From positions 148,151,118 to 148,215,117 of the forward strand of contig OU015499.1 of assembly GCA_907164885.2 (NCBI GenBank): a DNA stretch of 64,000 bases, written 5' to 3'. The notes below the pieces were generated by a model, which had not been told where the DNA came from, searched no databases, and was given only the letters and a program-made list of their open reading frames with translations. Numbering within the stretch: the first letter of the stretch is position 1; each line of letters begins with the position of its first letter. Origin of the DNA: Dolomedes plantarius (lineage: Eukaryota; Arthropoda; Arachnida; Araneae; Dolomedidae). The translations under genes and the position numbers were made by a program. This document shows, in pieces, positions 21,540 through 33,249 of the stretch.

Positions 21540-22036
21540 GTAAGTGAAAAGTTATTATTTTATTGATCTTTATATTAAATTTCGCCGCGAGATCATTTCA
21601 AACGTATCTCGATTTGCACGGGCTAAAATGAAATTAAAATATAGATTTTAACCGCGTTATCATGTTTTAGTAAATATATACTCTAAAAACATATAACGAT
21701 AGAAAGAAATTCTTACGGAAGAATTCTATTTAAAAACAATTTCTGCTTTCAGAAAAATCGGTGTAAAAAATTTAGGTCAGACGTTCAATGGATATGTAAT
21801 TCGGTTATTAAATGGTAGTTAAATTATGCTTAAAAAAAGAGCTTTTTTTACTAATGTCGCGTATTTTCTACCATATTCGTATCTTTCTGCTGAAAAACAA
21901 GAATATTTCCCAAAATTCTAAGTCTGCAGAAAGAAATACGATTGGTCTATTGCGGATTTTAAATATTTCATAGAACAGATATAGTGTGGGAAGCCAGCGG
22001 TCGTAATTTCTAAACGGTAATACATTCATCTTTCAG

Positions 22037-22153
22037 AAACCTGTTAAAGCAGCATCTGCTTTTCAACTGATTTCAAAAACTTTTTTCCCTAAAAATAATA
22101 TAGATTTCTGGAGTTCACTAAGGTCTGTTAAAGAACAGTATACGACATTTTAG
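22037..22153 (+). pseudogene. Terminal exon counterpart, unit 1
   Basis: Follows ATTCATCTTTCAG; reads KPVKAASAFQLISKTFFPKN, then the identical NIDFWSSLRSVKEQYTTF and TAG (22151-22153). Open itself, but downstream of stops in the earlier exons. Confidence 0.48.
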
Positions 22154-22283
22154 GCTAATGACTTTTCATTTGTAAGAAACAATTTAAGAAATTACTTTGA
22201 ATTAAATATCAAGGTATTTCATTATTAAGACGGTCTTGGAATAATTTAAAACTGCTTTTGCCGAAGAAAAAAAGAAATACGTT

Positions 22284-22493
22284 ATGACAGCAAGAGTTTC
22301 AAAAGTACGAACGTTGACAAAATTCGACTTGTACTTAGATTACTTTATTTCACAATACGGTAAATGTAAAGAAGTGGTTACCGCTTGGCGTGTTTTGGCG
22401 AAGTTCTTTAAATTAGCCAAACCAAAAGACAACGGTAACGCCAACGTAGAGGACAAAAAATTACGTGTGTATACAGCAGGTCTTAGGCGATAA
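22284..22493 (+). CDS. Hypothetical ORF (MTARVSKVRT), unit 1, intact
   Basis: 69 codons: MTARVSKVRTLTKFDLYLDY, FISQYGKCKEVVTAWRVLAK, then a Lys/Asn-rich stretch ending VYTAGLRR. ATAAA signals follow at about 22574 and 22600. In unit 2 the same frame is split by a Merlin-like insertion at 44546. Composition looks coding; I do not recognise the family. Confidence 0.4.
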   Translation: MTARVSKVRTLTKFDLYLDYFISQYGKCKEVVTAWRVLAKFFKLAKPKDNGNANVEDKKLRVYTAGLRR

Positions 22494-23867
22494 TATCAAT
22501 ATTTCTTAGTAACTCCTAAATGATGATATTTCCTCATAATGGAATCTAAGAATAGGATATTGTGTTGCAAACAATAAAACGAAAACAAGGCCTAATAATA
22601 AAATCGCATCAGTCGAAGGTTAAATTTATGTCGAAGGTTAATTTTATGCCTGTCGTCTGTGTCACTAAAGAAAAGTCCGTTAAACAGAAATCTGTTATCC
22701 ATTTATAAGATTGACTGTCGAATATATAAGATAACATTAAGTTTTGCGCATTTATCTCCCACAATAAGAGCCTTATCCACTTCTTTACAAAAGCCAAACT
22801 GAACAATTGTAATAATTCCTAATTAAAGAACCTTATTGGAGAATTGCCTAATTTTTTACAAAAGTCTAATTTTAGTGTGATTTTGGCGAATTCTGAAGAC
22901 TTCTCCATACCACCCAAGGGATACCTACTTCTTTACATTTATTAGGGAGTATTTTGTAATCATTGAAAACGTTGCAAATATTAACATGGCATCATTTTCC
23001 TACATGACATCGAAGAAGAAAAGGTACATTTCCGTTAGCGGAGCTTCGCGCAAATTGTGCGCGCAAATTGTGCCAAACGTCACGACCCGTTATTTTCAGT
23101 TTTTTTTTTTGACACGTAGTTCCACCCGCCGCATAAATTCAGATGCATTTCACAATTTCCCATACCCCGGAATTGTACTCTCCGAAGTGGGTTATTGGCA
23201 AATATGGCAAAGAAATATATACAACCAAAGCCAATGTTTACTTTTTTTCTTTTACTGATTATATCGCCAACAGATCCATGGCGCAGCCAGCGGTAGACGA
23301 ATTCATGTAAGAGAACAGCATTTTTCGTAGCGCAGCGGAGACAACTCAGGCTACGATGTTTATACAACCAGCGGCTAGTTTGTTTTACTACTGCGTGGTA
23401 CAGCGTTTGTATTTGAACATCCGATACGCCCCTAAGATAGTTGGCTTTTCCACAACGCGGAACGAAAAACTATGAAGGAAAATTAGCAATGCTTGAAATT
23501 CTCATTTTATCTCAGCAATGTTCCAAGCCTTAGGAGTGAATATATGTCTTAACGAACATTTTTCGAGAATGTTGGACCGTTTGATTCAGTTTTACCCTTT
23601 CCCATTCTTATATTTATGATTGGCGATGACTTGGCGCCAAGCGGCGTCCCGCCAACGGAAATTACCGAAGAAAAAATAATGAAATAGTACTTACAAATAA
23701 TTAAGGTGATCCAATTAAAGGTCGGAACCCTAAACCGACGCTTGATTATCCGTCGGTTGTTCTTGAAAATAAAAAGGCGAAACGAAGTAGCTGAAAATAG
23801 GAAAAAGTTTAGCAAAATTAAACTGTTGGTTAACTAATGTACAGGGACACAAAAACATTTACATATA
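22494..23867. other. Spacer with weak ORF, unit 1
   Basis: Contains a 90-codon frame at 22986-23258 (MASFSYMTSKKKRYISVSGA) whose unit 2 copy has a stop (ACATAGAAG, about 46380), so I do not call it a gene. Short GGCGCCAA/TTGGCG words near 23630 recall the Merlin-like MITEs. Counterpart 46243-47277. Confidence 0.4.
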
Positions 23868-24616
23868 TACTGAAGAGCTAAAAAAACTGGTACAGGCATT
23901 CGTATGCAAATAACGGAGATATGCAACCAATCAGCGTAACCCGATGTGGTCGGCGGTTCCTATATAAGGCGGTTCCTATATAACAGGTGTCGGCGAAGCT
24001 GTTAGATCGATTCCTCCAGCTACAATGGTAGTTGTAGGGAAAAGACTTTGAATGAACGGGACTGTCGATTATTAACGAGAATCCTTAAACGAGATAGACG
24101 TGCAACACTTCCTCTAATTGCTGCGGATTACGGTGCAGGGGCATCAACAAGCGTCAGCGGGTGAACTCTTCAACGGACCGTCATTGAAATAGGCTTTCGA
24201 AAGCAGCAAGCTCACTCATTTAGAGTTGTTGACTGCGCGGAGCAAACATTTACGCCTTGCTTGGGCCGACGAACACCTCCATTGTATTGTTGATGACTGG
24301 AAACACGTTGCCTGGTCTGACGAGTCATACACTCATCTGAATTTGGACACTTCCACTGGCCCTCTAAATCCCGAGACAGGAATATTATTGAGCATATTTG
24401 GGATGTCTTGCAACGTCCTGTTAAGAAGAGACCTCTACCCCCTCGAACTCCTATAGATTTGTAGGCTGTCCTGCAGGATTCGTGGTGTGAATTTCCTCCA
24501 GGATTCCTTGAGACATTAATCGAGTCCATTACACGTCGTGTTCCAGAACTTTTACGTGTTCGTGGTAATCCTACACGATATTAGACACGTGAACCAGTTT
24601 TTCTGGCTCTTCGGTG
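23868..24616 (+). mobile_element. Internally deleted Tc1 element (family 3), unit 1
   Basis: Ends CTGAAGAGCTAAAAAAACTG and the complement CAGTTTTTCTGGCTCTTCGG. The transposase relic at 24226-24331 reads LTARSKHLRLAWADEHLHC and DDWKHVAWSDES (first catalytic Asp). It then jumps to the C-terminal NPRD region in another frame, so the centre, including the second Asp, is deleted. Confidence 0.82.
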
Positions 24617-24862
24617 TATATATAATGATAAAAAACCCTGATATAAACAAAATCAAAATAAAATATTTCCTTTTAAAACAAAACCAGTAGTACCGAATTA
24701 TTTATACGACAATTTTTACTTGTTTTGGGCCAATGTAGGAAGTACGGCATGTGTTGATCAACCAAAAGTAAAACAAATATAAGATTCTGTATTGTGCTCA
24801 ATTAAGAAAGAAGAAATATCCCACCAGGAAGTGAAAAAATATCCACCTGTAGCTGATCAGAA

Positions 24863-25046
24863 CAGTGACGTAGCGTGCATAACTAGCGCCCGGGGCACCA
24901 TACTTTTTTGGCGCCCCCCCCCCCCCTTCCGAAAAACATATAGTAATATAATATATAGAATTATTAAAAAGGACCATTTGGGGCCCCTCTGCGAGAGACG
25001 CCCGGGGCATGATAGACCCCCTCGCCCACTCCTCGCTACGCCACTG
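24863..25046. mobile_element. Short hAT-like MITE, unit 1 only
   Basis: 184 bp from CAGTGACGTAGCGTGC to CTCGCTACGCCACTG, with a perfect 8-bp duplication GATCAGAA (24855-24862, 25047-25054). Unit 2 has a single GATCAGAA (48465-48472), the clean empty site. A C-run of 13 lies inside (24914-24926). Confidence 0.93.
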
Positions 25047-25054
25047 GATCAGAA

Positions 25055-26224
25055 CAGAGACCATTTTCAATCAAATTTCAAACTTTATGAAAGCCCTATT
25101 TAGAAATTTAGTTCTTCTGAAAATTCATTGCTCCTTATTCTTCTATTTCGGTTACTCTGTATCAAACTTTCATGAGAGTATTAGTACAATTTGCATAATT
25201 TTATTTAACATAGAAATGATAATATGAGAAAGATGCAAATTTCAACGCAAAAGGACAGAAAATCCCAATTGTTTTGAGTGCTGTGCGTCCATCGATCTGT
25301 TTGTATTATGTTTTGAACAGCGAGAAGTGTAACCTTGATTACTATGAGAAACAAAACCGTCTATATTTCTAGAAAAGCTGTGCATTCTGTGATTTATACC
25401 TCTGAGTTTAAGAACGAAAACAAAGTGTTTCATTAAATAAGATTAGAAGAGGCTTGAAATACTATTGTTTCTGCATGAGGCGACTCGCATTGGTTATGAG
25501 AATTTAGCCAATGGGATGAGTTGGTCGTCAAGGCTTTGGAAGGTAAAGCTACTCCTTCGCTGACTGATTCTGTAATCGACTACCGCAGTTTGATTACATT
25601 ATTTTCCAGGCAAAATAACTAATATATTTCTCAGTTTCACAAAAATACCCCTCTTTCCATCTTGACGTATTTAACTATTTAGTTTCGATTCTTTTTTTTT
25701 GCGTGCGTTAATTGCATTATTATTTTGTTGAAGAGACTCTAAGAGGGAAGAAAAATGAAGACGCGTCATAGCCCGCGATACATAATGCGGTAAAAGACAT
25801 AGTAGAAAGTTGTTATTTGGGTTTTGTTTCGTTTTATGAATGCCATCGTTTAAAATGCGTGTTTTCAGGCGTATACATTTATTCTTCGATTTGGAGGTTT
25901 CTAAATCCAAAGACGTATTTAGCTTATGTGCTTTAAAGATGGTTTAAATTTTTTTTCAATTTTCTGGTTCTTTTGTCACCACATTTATATCCCACTAGAC
26001 AGTTGTATGCTTCTTTCTAAACTTTAGAAGTCTGAAATTTATTTCCATCAGTTTTATGGTAAATTGCATAATAAAAACGTCAAGAGACGAGACAATGGGG
26101 TAGAGGTAAACACTGAAACTGACCTCGAAAATCTTTAAAAAGGGCACCTAAAATTTCAAACACTATATCTAACCACCACTTCCGGGGCTTCCTCACGTGT
26201 AGCAGGAATTCTTGACTTACAGTT
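25055..26224. other. Upstream region of the coiled-coil exon, unit 1
   Basis: No transposon ends seen. A possible donor (GGAAGGTAAAGC, 25537-25548) follows a short ATG frame in unit 1, but unit 2 has a TAG just before it, so no upstream exon is supported. Counterpart 48773-50475 apart from the 49447 element. Confidence 0.4.
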
Positions 26225-26247
26225 TTCCTCTTTCTTTCATTACGCAG
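26225..26247 (+). promoter_or_regulatory. Splice acceptor before coiled-coil exon, unit 1
   Basis: Long pyrimidine tract TTCCTCTTTCTTTCATTACG followed by CAG; identical in unit 2 (50476-50498). It sets the 5' limit of the exon, because no ATG precedes the conserved frame. Confidence 0.6.
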
Positions 26248-26815
26248 GGCAAGGGTGGTAACTAAGAAAGAGCACGGAGATTATAACTCGGAGATGGAAG
26301 AATGGAATGTTTTGATAAAGACCGACAAGGTGACACTGGCGGAAGAACGTCGACTTGCCCTGGAGGAGAAGAGGAAAATGTTGGCTTCTATAAAATTATT
26401 GAAAGAGGAAGAAAAGAAGGAGAAAGCAAGAAGGAAGAAGGTGGAAAAGGAAATCCTGGCCGAAGAAAAGAAGGAGAAGGAGAGAAGGAAGATCGTGGAA
26501 AAGGAAATCCTGGCCGAAGATAAGAAGGAGAAGGCGAGAAGGAAGAACGTGGAAAAGGAAATCCTGGCCGAAGAAAAGAAGAAACGTCAAGCCGAGGAAA
26601 TTCTGCGAAAAGAGGCGAGAAGATTAGTCAGTCGAGTTATCTCCAAGGCCGCCAAATATATTGAAGAGCAGAAGAAAGCGGAAGAAATACAGAAGAAAGC
26701 GGAAGAAAAGCAGGAGAAGAGGCTTAGGATGCAAATCAGGAATATTATATCCAGGGCAAGCGAGAAGGTGACTGAAGATCGAAAAGCAGTCAATGAGGCT
26801 CGAAAGAAGAATTGA
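26248..26815 (+). CDS. Coiled-coil terminal exon, Lys/Glu-rich, unit 1
   Basis: After the acceptor, one base completes a codon, then ARVVTKKEHGDYNSEMEEWN leads into a highly charged helical region and a stop at 26813. There is no ATG at the 5' end (numbering here starts at the GTG, 26255), so this is a 3' exon and not a whole gene. Residues 52-105 are three 18-residue repeats of the type EEKKEKARRKNVEKEILA (54 bp each). A second helical part follows (LRKEARRLVSRVISKAAKYI; IRNIISRASEKVTEDRK). No enzyme motif, signal peptide or membrane segment. About 20 of 186 residues differ from unit 2 without any indel or stop. Most base changes are non-synonymous, so constraint is weak or changing. The protein family is unknown to me. 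Confidence 0.6.
26408..26569 (+). repeat. Three 54-bp in-frame repeats, unit 1
   Basis: Each unit contains AAGAAGGAGAA and GTGGAAAAGGAAATCCTGGCC-type words; differences are limited to a few bases per unit. Counterpart 50659-50820. Confidence 0.9.
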
Positions 26816-27599
26816 AGAAAGAAATTGAATGTATTCATTCTTCGAGCACATTGTGCCAGGGAGTATTTTTTATTTTGTTCTTTTCTTGATATGAAATTTG
26901 GATCAAAAATCAAAATTTTCGAAAGTATTTTTTGATATAAACACGAGGATAATCGCAAAGGTACATTTTCGACTAATTCTTGTATTTTTCGGTCGGGGCA
27001 AACCCACAAAGAATGGCTTCTGGCAAACAGAAACTTAAGAAAGGGATCGTTGGTGGGGGGTTTCTTTTATCGAATAATTCTCCGAGTCATTCTTTTTCAA
27101 AAGGGGAGAATACGAATATTTTTTTTCAACATTGAAATAATGAGTTAAAACTCAATGACTCCGTCAGAAACCTGAGGATAAGTAACGACAACAGCAATAA
27201 TGAGTATCAATGGTTTGTAATTTTGTGAGTCATATTTGGGAATCAGTAGAAAATGTACTTTTGGTGGAAGCACTCGTAAAAATATGTGTTTCGTGTGCTA
27301 GATTAAGCTAAATATTTGTATATATTAAGTGAATGTTCATGTTATATTGTCGCAACTGTTCCTCTGTCTATGCACGTGAAATTCTTACCAGAATCCTTTA
27401 TTTTCTGTCTCTATTCCCAAATCACCGATTTTAGCATTTTCAGGAAAATCAATATTTTGGAAAGAAAAATTGCATATTGTTTTCATTCGAAACAGTTAAT
27501 GAATGACCTACAGAATTTCATTGCCAAAGAGAGCGGAACAGTTGTTGGTTTTACTTTTTTGGTCTTTGAAATCAAAATTGAATGCAAATTTCTAGTTAA
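26816..27599. other. 3' flank of coiled-coil exon
   Basis: No transposon ends. A weak 99-codon frame at 27316-27615 has no recognisable features and its unit 2 copy is closed by a TAG (CTGTCTAGGCACG, about 51650). Counterpart 51067-51890. Confidence 0.4.
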
Positions 27600-27960
27600 C
27601 AGTAATTATCAATAGAGTAGCAATAGATGTAATGAAATAATAGTGTATTTTATAGCAAAACGAAAAATTACCTTCTCCAATAAGAAACTCAAAAGATAAT
27701 GCAACAGTTTTCAATAGCACAATAGAGAATATAGTTTACAATAGAAAATACCAATTTTATGAAGCAGAGAATAGGATAACACCTGAATAATGGATAGAAA
27801 TAAACTATTGCATTGAAAAATAGAAATTAGAAGAAGATAATAGAAAAAACAATAGAAATACAAAGTCAATAGTATTTAACAATAGAAATAGGCAATAGAA
27901 ACTTAAAATAGAAAATATGATATAAACAATAAAAAATAGACAATAGAATAAGGCAATGAG
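27600..27960. repeat. AATAG-rich degenerate repeat at unit 1/2 boundary
   Basis: About 360 bp of irregular AATAGAAA-type words. It lies between the coiled-coil exon region of unit 1 and the GC-rich block of unit 2. A similar simple tract at every unit boundary could have helped misalignment, but that is inference. Confidence 0.7.
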
Positions 27961-29890
27961 TGATGAAAAATATGAAAGTAGCCTAAAAACCAGTGAGCAA
28001 ATAAGCAATTAACTAATTTTTTTTTTCGCATCTATCATCCATAGCTGTCAAAAAGAGTATCAAAAGATCAGCAGATTTCTGAAAATGATTTCACCACACT
28101 CACGACACACATCATCTGCAGTACAGTCAGAACATTTTCCACACACGTGCACAGTGAGGCATTCACACATTCAACACAAACATGCACATCTTCTGGAGCT
28201 GTTGTGTCTTCTGTAGGGTATTGCTAGATAGGTGAGTGCTTAGTTGTCCGTGGCTGGGATTTGTTGGCGTCGTCTACGGATTTGAGGGAAGGAGGGATCG
28301 TTAGGGATCGGAGGTTCCTGGACACTAGTCGAGATTTTGATGTTTTTCCCGAGGGGGGGGGGGTGGGGGGGGGGGGTCGTCCCGATCGTAGGAATGGCTC
28401 TAGGATTTTCCCCTAAAGGCAGCGTCTCGGGGGGTTTGCCAGAAACTTTAAAAATTTAAAATGGTAGTTGTGACCTCAATAACTGTATACTGGTGAATGT
28501 AGGGATCGTAGAGTGTCCGGGACGGGTGGGGGGTCCCCTCCGACGGGGTCCCACCTTATCGTGGTGGAGGGGTTTCAGGGTCCCAACGTTTGAGGCCAAA
28601 ACAGTCAGATTTTAACTGCAAACAGAAAGTGCTAACGAGATCTTGTCGAAGGTACGGCAGGTCTCCAGCGAGTAATCGGATTTGTGTCTCAACTCCGCAT
28701 TCAACTCTGACATGCGGTGGTCGGTTATTGATATGTCGAAAACTCTACTGTTATCTATGTAAAATGCGGTAGATTTTAACCTCATTATTAATGAATGTTT
28801 ATAGCATGTTTTCAGGAGGTTATGCTCACTATGACTCTTTGTCGTATAGGTGGATACCACCTAAAACTTCATCAACGTGTTGCGATTTACATTCATCTTA
28901 TGAGTGACTTGTTTTGTTATCGTTACGATGGGACCCGACCAAGAGGACCTTTTTAGTATACGTGTATAAAGGATAGAATGTGGATGGTGCGCTACACCTT
29001 GTTTATTGTTACATATGTATTGCATACTATATAAGAAGTAATCGTTTTCTACTTTTAATACTGATATTTGTGTGTTAGTTTCCACATTAAAAATCTATTC
29101 ATTTCCTATAATTTTTTCCCGACCTTATTTGTCATTTCTTTCAATTTATATACTTACCATTTTCATTACGTATCTGAGACACGAAACTTCCTACCCTCTT
29201 CGAAGGGTCGTCTTACATTTCTTGTTCTGGGATGTAAAATCGTATTGGAGCAAGCATTTCATTACTTCGGCATTCCGCAAGGTTTCAACTTGGTTTATAG
29301 ACTTGTATATCTTTACTTAGTTTTTGTCATCGTCTTTGTATTTTAAACACGCCATTAGAAACAACAACAAAAATAATTACAAGATGAAATGAAATTTTTG
29401 TATACCACGTTTTTAAATTTTCTGTCGAATCATATAAACTTGACAATTCTATGTATTAATAAATACTTATTTAAATTTTTTTTGATGAATTATCCCATTA
29501 ACATGAAAGAAAATGATCAAATGCGTAATAAAGAGAGCAATTCTAAGGAATTTTCAAACAAAGAAATTAACTGAAAAAGAATTCAAATCTGCTTAAAAAT
29601 GGCTAAAAGTATTAAAATAATGCATTGTCATCGTGTTCTGAGCTATTCTAAAAGTTTCAAATGTCTAGCTAGTCGCGAAGTTAGTTAAAAGTGATTGCAA
29701 GATTTGTACTGCAGACAAACAAGACGGCGAGTTTATAAAAACATGGTAATAAATACTTAGATTCTTTATGGACTTGATTCTCCCACACACTGAAATTTAC
29801 GCTGGAAAGTGTTTAAAATTTTAGAGAGTGGCCCATGTGACCATTCATCACAGTATCGAGTTTGTTAATGAGTTTTCCACACTATCATAT

Positions 29891-30457
29891 AGGATGAACC
29901 AATAGTCTTGCCCTGATTATAAATATTTATCACGGTCAAACTTCAAACTATTATAATTAGACCTATGTTTGTTTGGATATATTGTAAGTACTGTTATAAA
30001 TTTTTTATAAGACCTTTTACCTCAGTAAATTTTAACGTGTGCCCCCTTGGTAGCTCGGAGAATGTCGAAGCGGTGTTCCAGTTCCCACCAAGTATTATTT
30101 AACATGTCTTTTGTTACAGTATACACAGTACATGTTTCGTCTAGGAAATCACGCACTAAAGATCCCCAGCGTGGGGTTGCGACATCTTTCTGAAAAAGTT
30201 GCGCTACGTCCAAGTAAATGTTAAGGGTAACGCTTTTTGGGCTTTCTCTTGAATCGACGCTATTCCGGCCGAAAATGATGTCCTCTTTTGAAATATTCCC
30301 CCGAGTCCCTCTTGAGGCAGAACTCGCGTCATTTATTGCACAAAAAAAAAAAAATACTAAAACTGTCCTATCCAACGATACAAAAGTTGCATTATTATAT
30401 TAAACGGTTATTTTGTAATGAATTTTTATAATCAGGGCAAGACTTTTGGTTCACCCT
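29891..30457. mobile_element. Internally deleted mariner-like element, unit 2
   Basis: Same element, slightly diverged at the left repeat (AGGATGAACCAATAGTC). Its minus-strand frame 30022-30375 is the longest of the set (117 codons) and reads KDVATPRWGSLVRDFLDET then the ELEHRFDILRATKGAHV tail. The missing middle removes the last catalytic acid, so it is non-autonomous. Confidence 0.75.
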
Positions 30458-30675
30458 TGTGTCAATTTAATACACATTTGAAATTGCTAGCATAGGCGTA
30501 CCGTGCTTCAAACTTTTTTTTTTTTGGAGGGGGGTACGAAATAGGGATGGGATATTGAAAGCAAAACATCGATATGAGTATCGATAATAATATCTGTTAT
30601 TAATATAACATAAGGATATCGATAACACATTTCATTATGCAGTCAATCGTATTCGGAGGAATGATTGTATAGTAA

Positions 30676-30676
<1 letters not shown>

Positions 30677-30723
<47 letters not shown>
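30677..30723. repeat. (TA)n microsatellite in hAT-A left arm, unit 2
   Basis: Expanded from the short TATATATGG seen in units 1 and 3 (3360-3369, 55476-55484). Confidence 0.95.
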
Positions 30724-30725
<2 letters not shown>

Positions 30726-31745
30726 TAATAGTACTATAAAAAATTGTTTTAATTTAATTCAATCAGATAACAACATTTAAATGAACAGTATTTTATCAAA
30801 TTAAAAAGTTTCTATTTAGAGAAAGTAAAGAATCGTAGTTTGGGTGAAGCAATGGCAACACTGCGTGTATGTAAACATATAGGAAGGAGATATTGGAGAT
30901 AACCGGTTTCCTGACCGAAACCCTTGAGACAAGAAGTTTTTGTACGTCACATTCCATCATTTTGAAAATGAAAAAATAGCTTTCTGCACCATTGGAGTCT
31001 TTGAAAATTACCATAACCATATTAAAGATTACATTTCTTCAATAATCCTTCATGTCCTGCAGTAGTGCGGTTTGATAAAAGAAAAACTAAATTGAAAGGT
31101 CACTGATGGAGGATCGAATATGGTTAAAGCCGTGGAAATTGCTTGTGGTAGAAAATACATGTAATAAGTTTTGCCCATCTCCTCAATTTGATCGCTTACC
31201 GTTCAGTCAAAGCCGTAGCAGAGCTCATGCCACTAAATGGAAAGGTGAAGAAAGTGGTGACCTGGTTAAAACATAGTGTTCGGGCTTCATATGAACTGAG
31301 AGCAGAAAGGAATATGAAACTCATACAGGGTGTGGAAACACGGGGGAATTCTAAATAGGAAATGATCGAGTGCTTTTTAAGAAGTTCTTTTTGTTGTTGG
31401 GTGTTAAGACTCAACTCAACACCCAACAACATCATCAACCGACGCACATCGGCTCCAAGCATGACAACAGCTGCAGAGAACTAATATTTGCAGGAAATCA
31501 TCCAGTTTCTTGAGCCTCTTCTAAAAGCCACAAAACAGTTATCAGGAGAAAAATACCCCACATTCAGTATTGCGATTCCAACAGCAACCGTGGTAGAAAA
31601 TAAAATTTCCAAGATGTCACCTACGTCTAAAGTTGGCCTCAAACTGAAGGAAGGAATCTTGGAAGCGGCAAAAAAGGCTCATGGTTGAGAATTTAATAGC
31701 ACTGGCCGCAAGTACGTTATTGGACTACCGATTGAAGACATTATA

Positions 31746-33249
31746 CACTCATGTCCATAAATTAAGGATAATGCCAACTCCGGCAAATAAAGGTTCAGAA
31801 GCAAAACAAGCGTGACTTATTCACAAAGCCCATTTATTAAACAGAAGATAAAGAACAAAATATACGGTGTATGTATGATACCATTCATATAATCTACGAT
31901 TTTTGCTCCCTGGAGAAATTGTAAAAAATATCTCCTTTACAAAAACTTAATATCACATGTTTGGTATGATGGTTAATACATTGTATGTCTCCCATGCGAT
32001 GAAATACAGTCCGTACAATGCCTAGGCATGCTGAGTATCAAATTATATAGCTGATCTTGGGGAAGATTACTCCACTCAGCAAGCAATGCTCTCCCAAATT
32101 CCGGTACACATGTAGGAGGTGGTTGGTGAGTTGCAACTCGTCGGCGAAGCATGTCCGACACATGCTCTATCGGATTCAAGTCAGGTGAGAATGCTGGCAA
32201 TTCCATACGGGTGATATCTTCAGATTGAAGGCATTCGTTTACGATGTTTGCTCGCTGAGGACGGGCGTTGTCAACCATAAACGCAAATTCTGCACCCATG
32301 GCACCCCTAAACAAACGTATATATTGTTCCAGAATAATGTCCCGATAAATGTGGCCGTTCATGGTTCCCATTTGAACATGCAGATCTGATCTGGAACTCA
32401 GTATAATTCCACCCCAAACGAGCAATCCTGCACCACCGTAACGGTGTCGTTCAATGATGTTGCCTTCGTGGAAACGGGTCCCTGGCGTTCTCTATATGAA
32501 AGTCCGACGTGAATCAGACTTTAAGCTAAATCTGGACTCGACGGTAAACATCACACAAGCCCACTGTGACGATGTCCATATTGCATGTTCTCTAATCCAG
32601 GCTAATCGCTGCCGAAAGCGAGTTACCGTGAGCGAAGCACATCTTACAGGCCTGGGAGCATATAGACCAATATTTCCCAAAAGTCTGTACACGGTTTGCC
32701 ATGAAACTGTGGTACCCGTGGCTGCAGACAACTGACGAGCCAAGTCGGATTCTGTGCTCCGTCTGCTTCTTTTGGCAGTTACTGCTAAATACCGGTCTTC
32801 ATTCTGCGTTGTAATTCGGGGGCGACCTGTACTATAACGTCTACTGACATTTCCATCATCTTGACGTTGCCAAAGCCTAGAGATGACACTTTGGCAAATT
32901 CCAAGTTCCCCGGATACTTCCATCTTAGTCCGACCGCATTCCAGGCGGCCGATATTTCTACCTCGTAAAAAATCATCCGCGTGCGTCATCTGTGTTATAA
33001 CTTTTCGGTTATGGCATTGAGCGGCTTACAGAACTCTTGTGAACAATTTTATTTCTTTGCCACCATTTTTTATATAACGCCTCTCTTCCACTCTCTTCAT
33101 TGTGACATACTATCGGCGTCATCTGTTGGCTTCCTGTAATTTGCATATTATTCTTGAAGATGTGTGCGATAATTCTACAGGTGAAATTTTTACTTTAGAG
33201 TTCGATTTCCGTGTGATTCTGAATTATCCTTAATTTATGGACATGAGTG
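31746..33249 (-). mobile_element. Tc1 element (family 1), complete ends, unit 2
   Basis: The 1504-bp element has both inverted repeats: CACTCATGTCCATAAATTAA on the left and its complement on the right. TA lies on each side (31744-31745, 33250-33251), the Tc1/mariner target duplication. It is the reference copy for the truncated ones in units 1 and 3. Confidence 0.93.
31973..32989 (-). pseudogene. Tc1 family 1 transposase, unit 2
   Basis: About 340 codons from ATG 32989, in two overlapping frames: 32492-32989 (165 codons; HTH, then STGRPRITTQNEDRYL) and 31973-32425 (150 codons). One frameshift near 32430-32490 separates them. The first catalytic Asp is lost (SDESRF reads TVESRF) while DNARP and NPIEH remain. 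The element was therefore dead as a source of transposase although its ends are complete. Confidence 0.85.

Larger units (their letters stand above)
1..27835. repeat. Tandem segmental duplication, unit 1
   Basis: The sequence starting GATAATAGAAAAAACAATAG at 1 recurs at 27836 and 52121, and feature order is conserved after each start. Unit 1 is 27835 bp. It is longer than unit 2 because of a 6.1 kb repeat block (about 14092-20178), a SINE (12659-12882) and a small hAT MITE (24863-25046). The true array boundary lies outside the window, so the unit start is arbitrary. Left parts of units 1 and 3 are closer to each other than to unit 2. Confidence 0.93.

Noticed and set aside
22986..23258. First exon (MASFSYMTSKKKR) splicing to the coiled-coil exon
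   Set aside because: The phase would fit (AG plus G), but the unit 2 copy has a stop (ACATAG), the two are about 3 kb apart, and a Tc1 element lies between.
26396..27009. Minus-strand frames opposite the coiled-coil exon (also 50491-50841, 50838-51186)
   Set aside because: Shadows of the purine-rich plus strand (Phe/Leu-rich). The splice acceptor and repeat structure support the plus strand.
1..27960. CRISPR array or satellite from AATAG and other short repeats
   Set aside because: No regular repeat-spacer pattern; words are irregular and the genome is eukaryotic.
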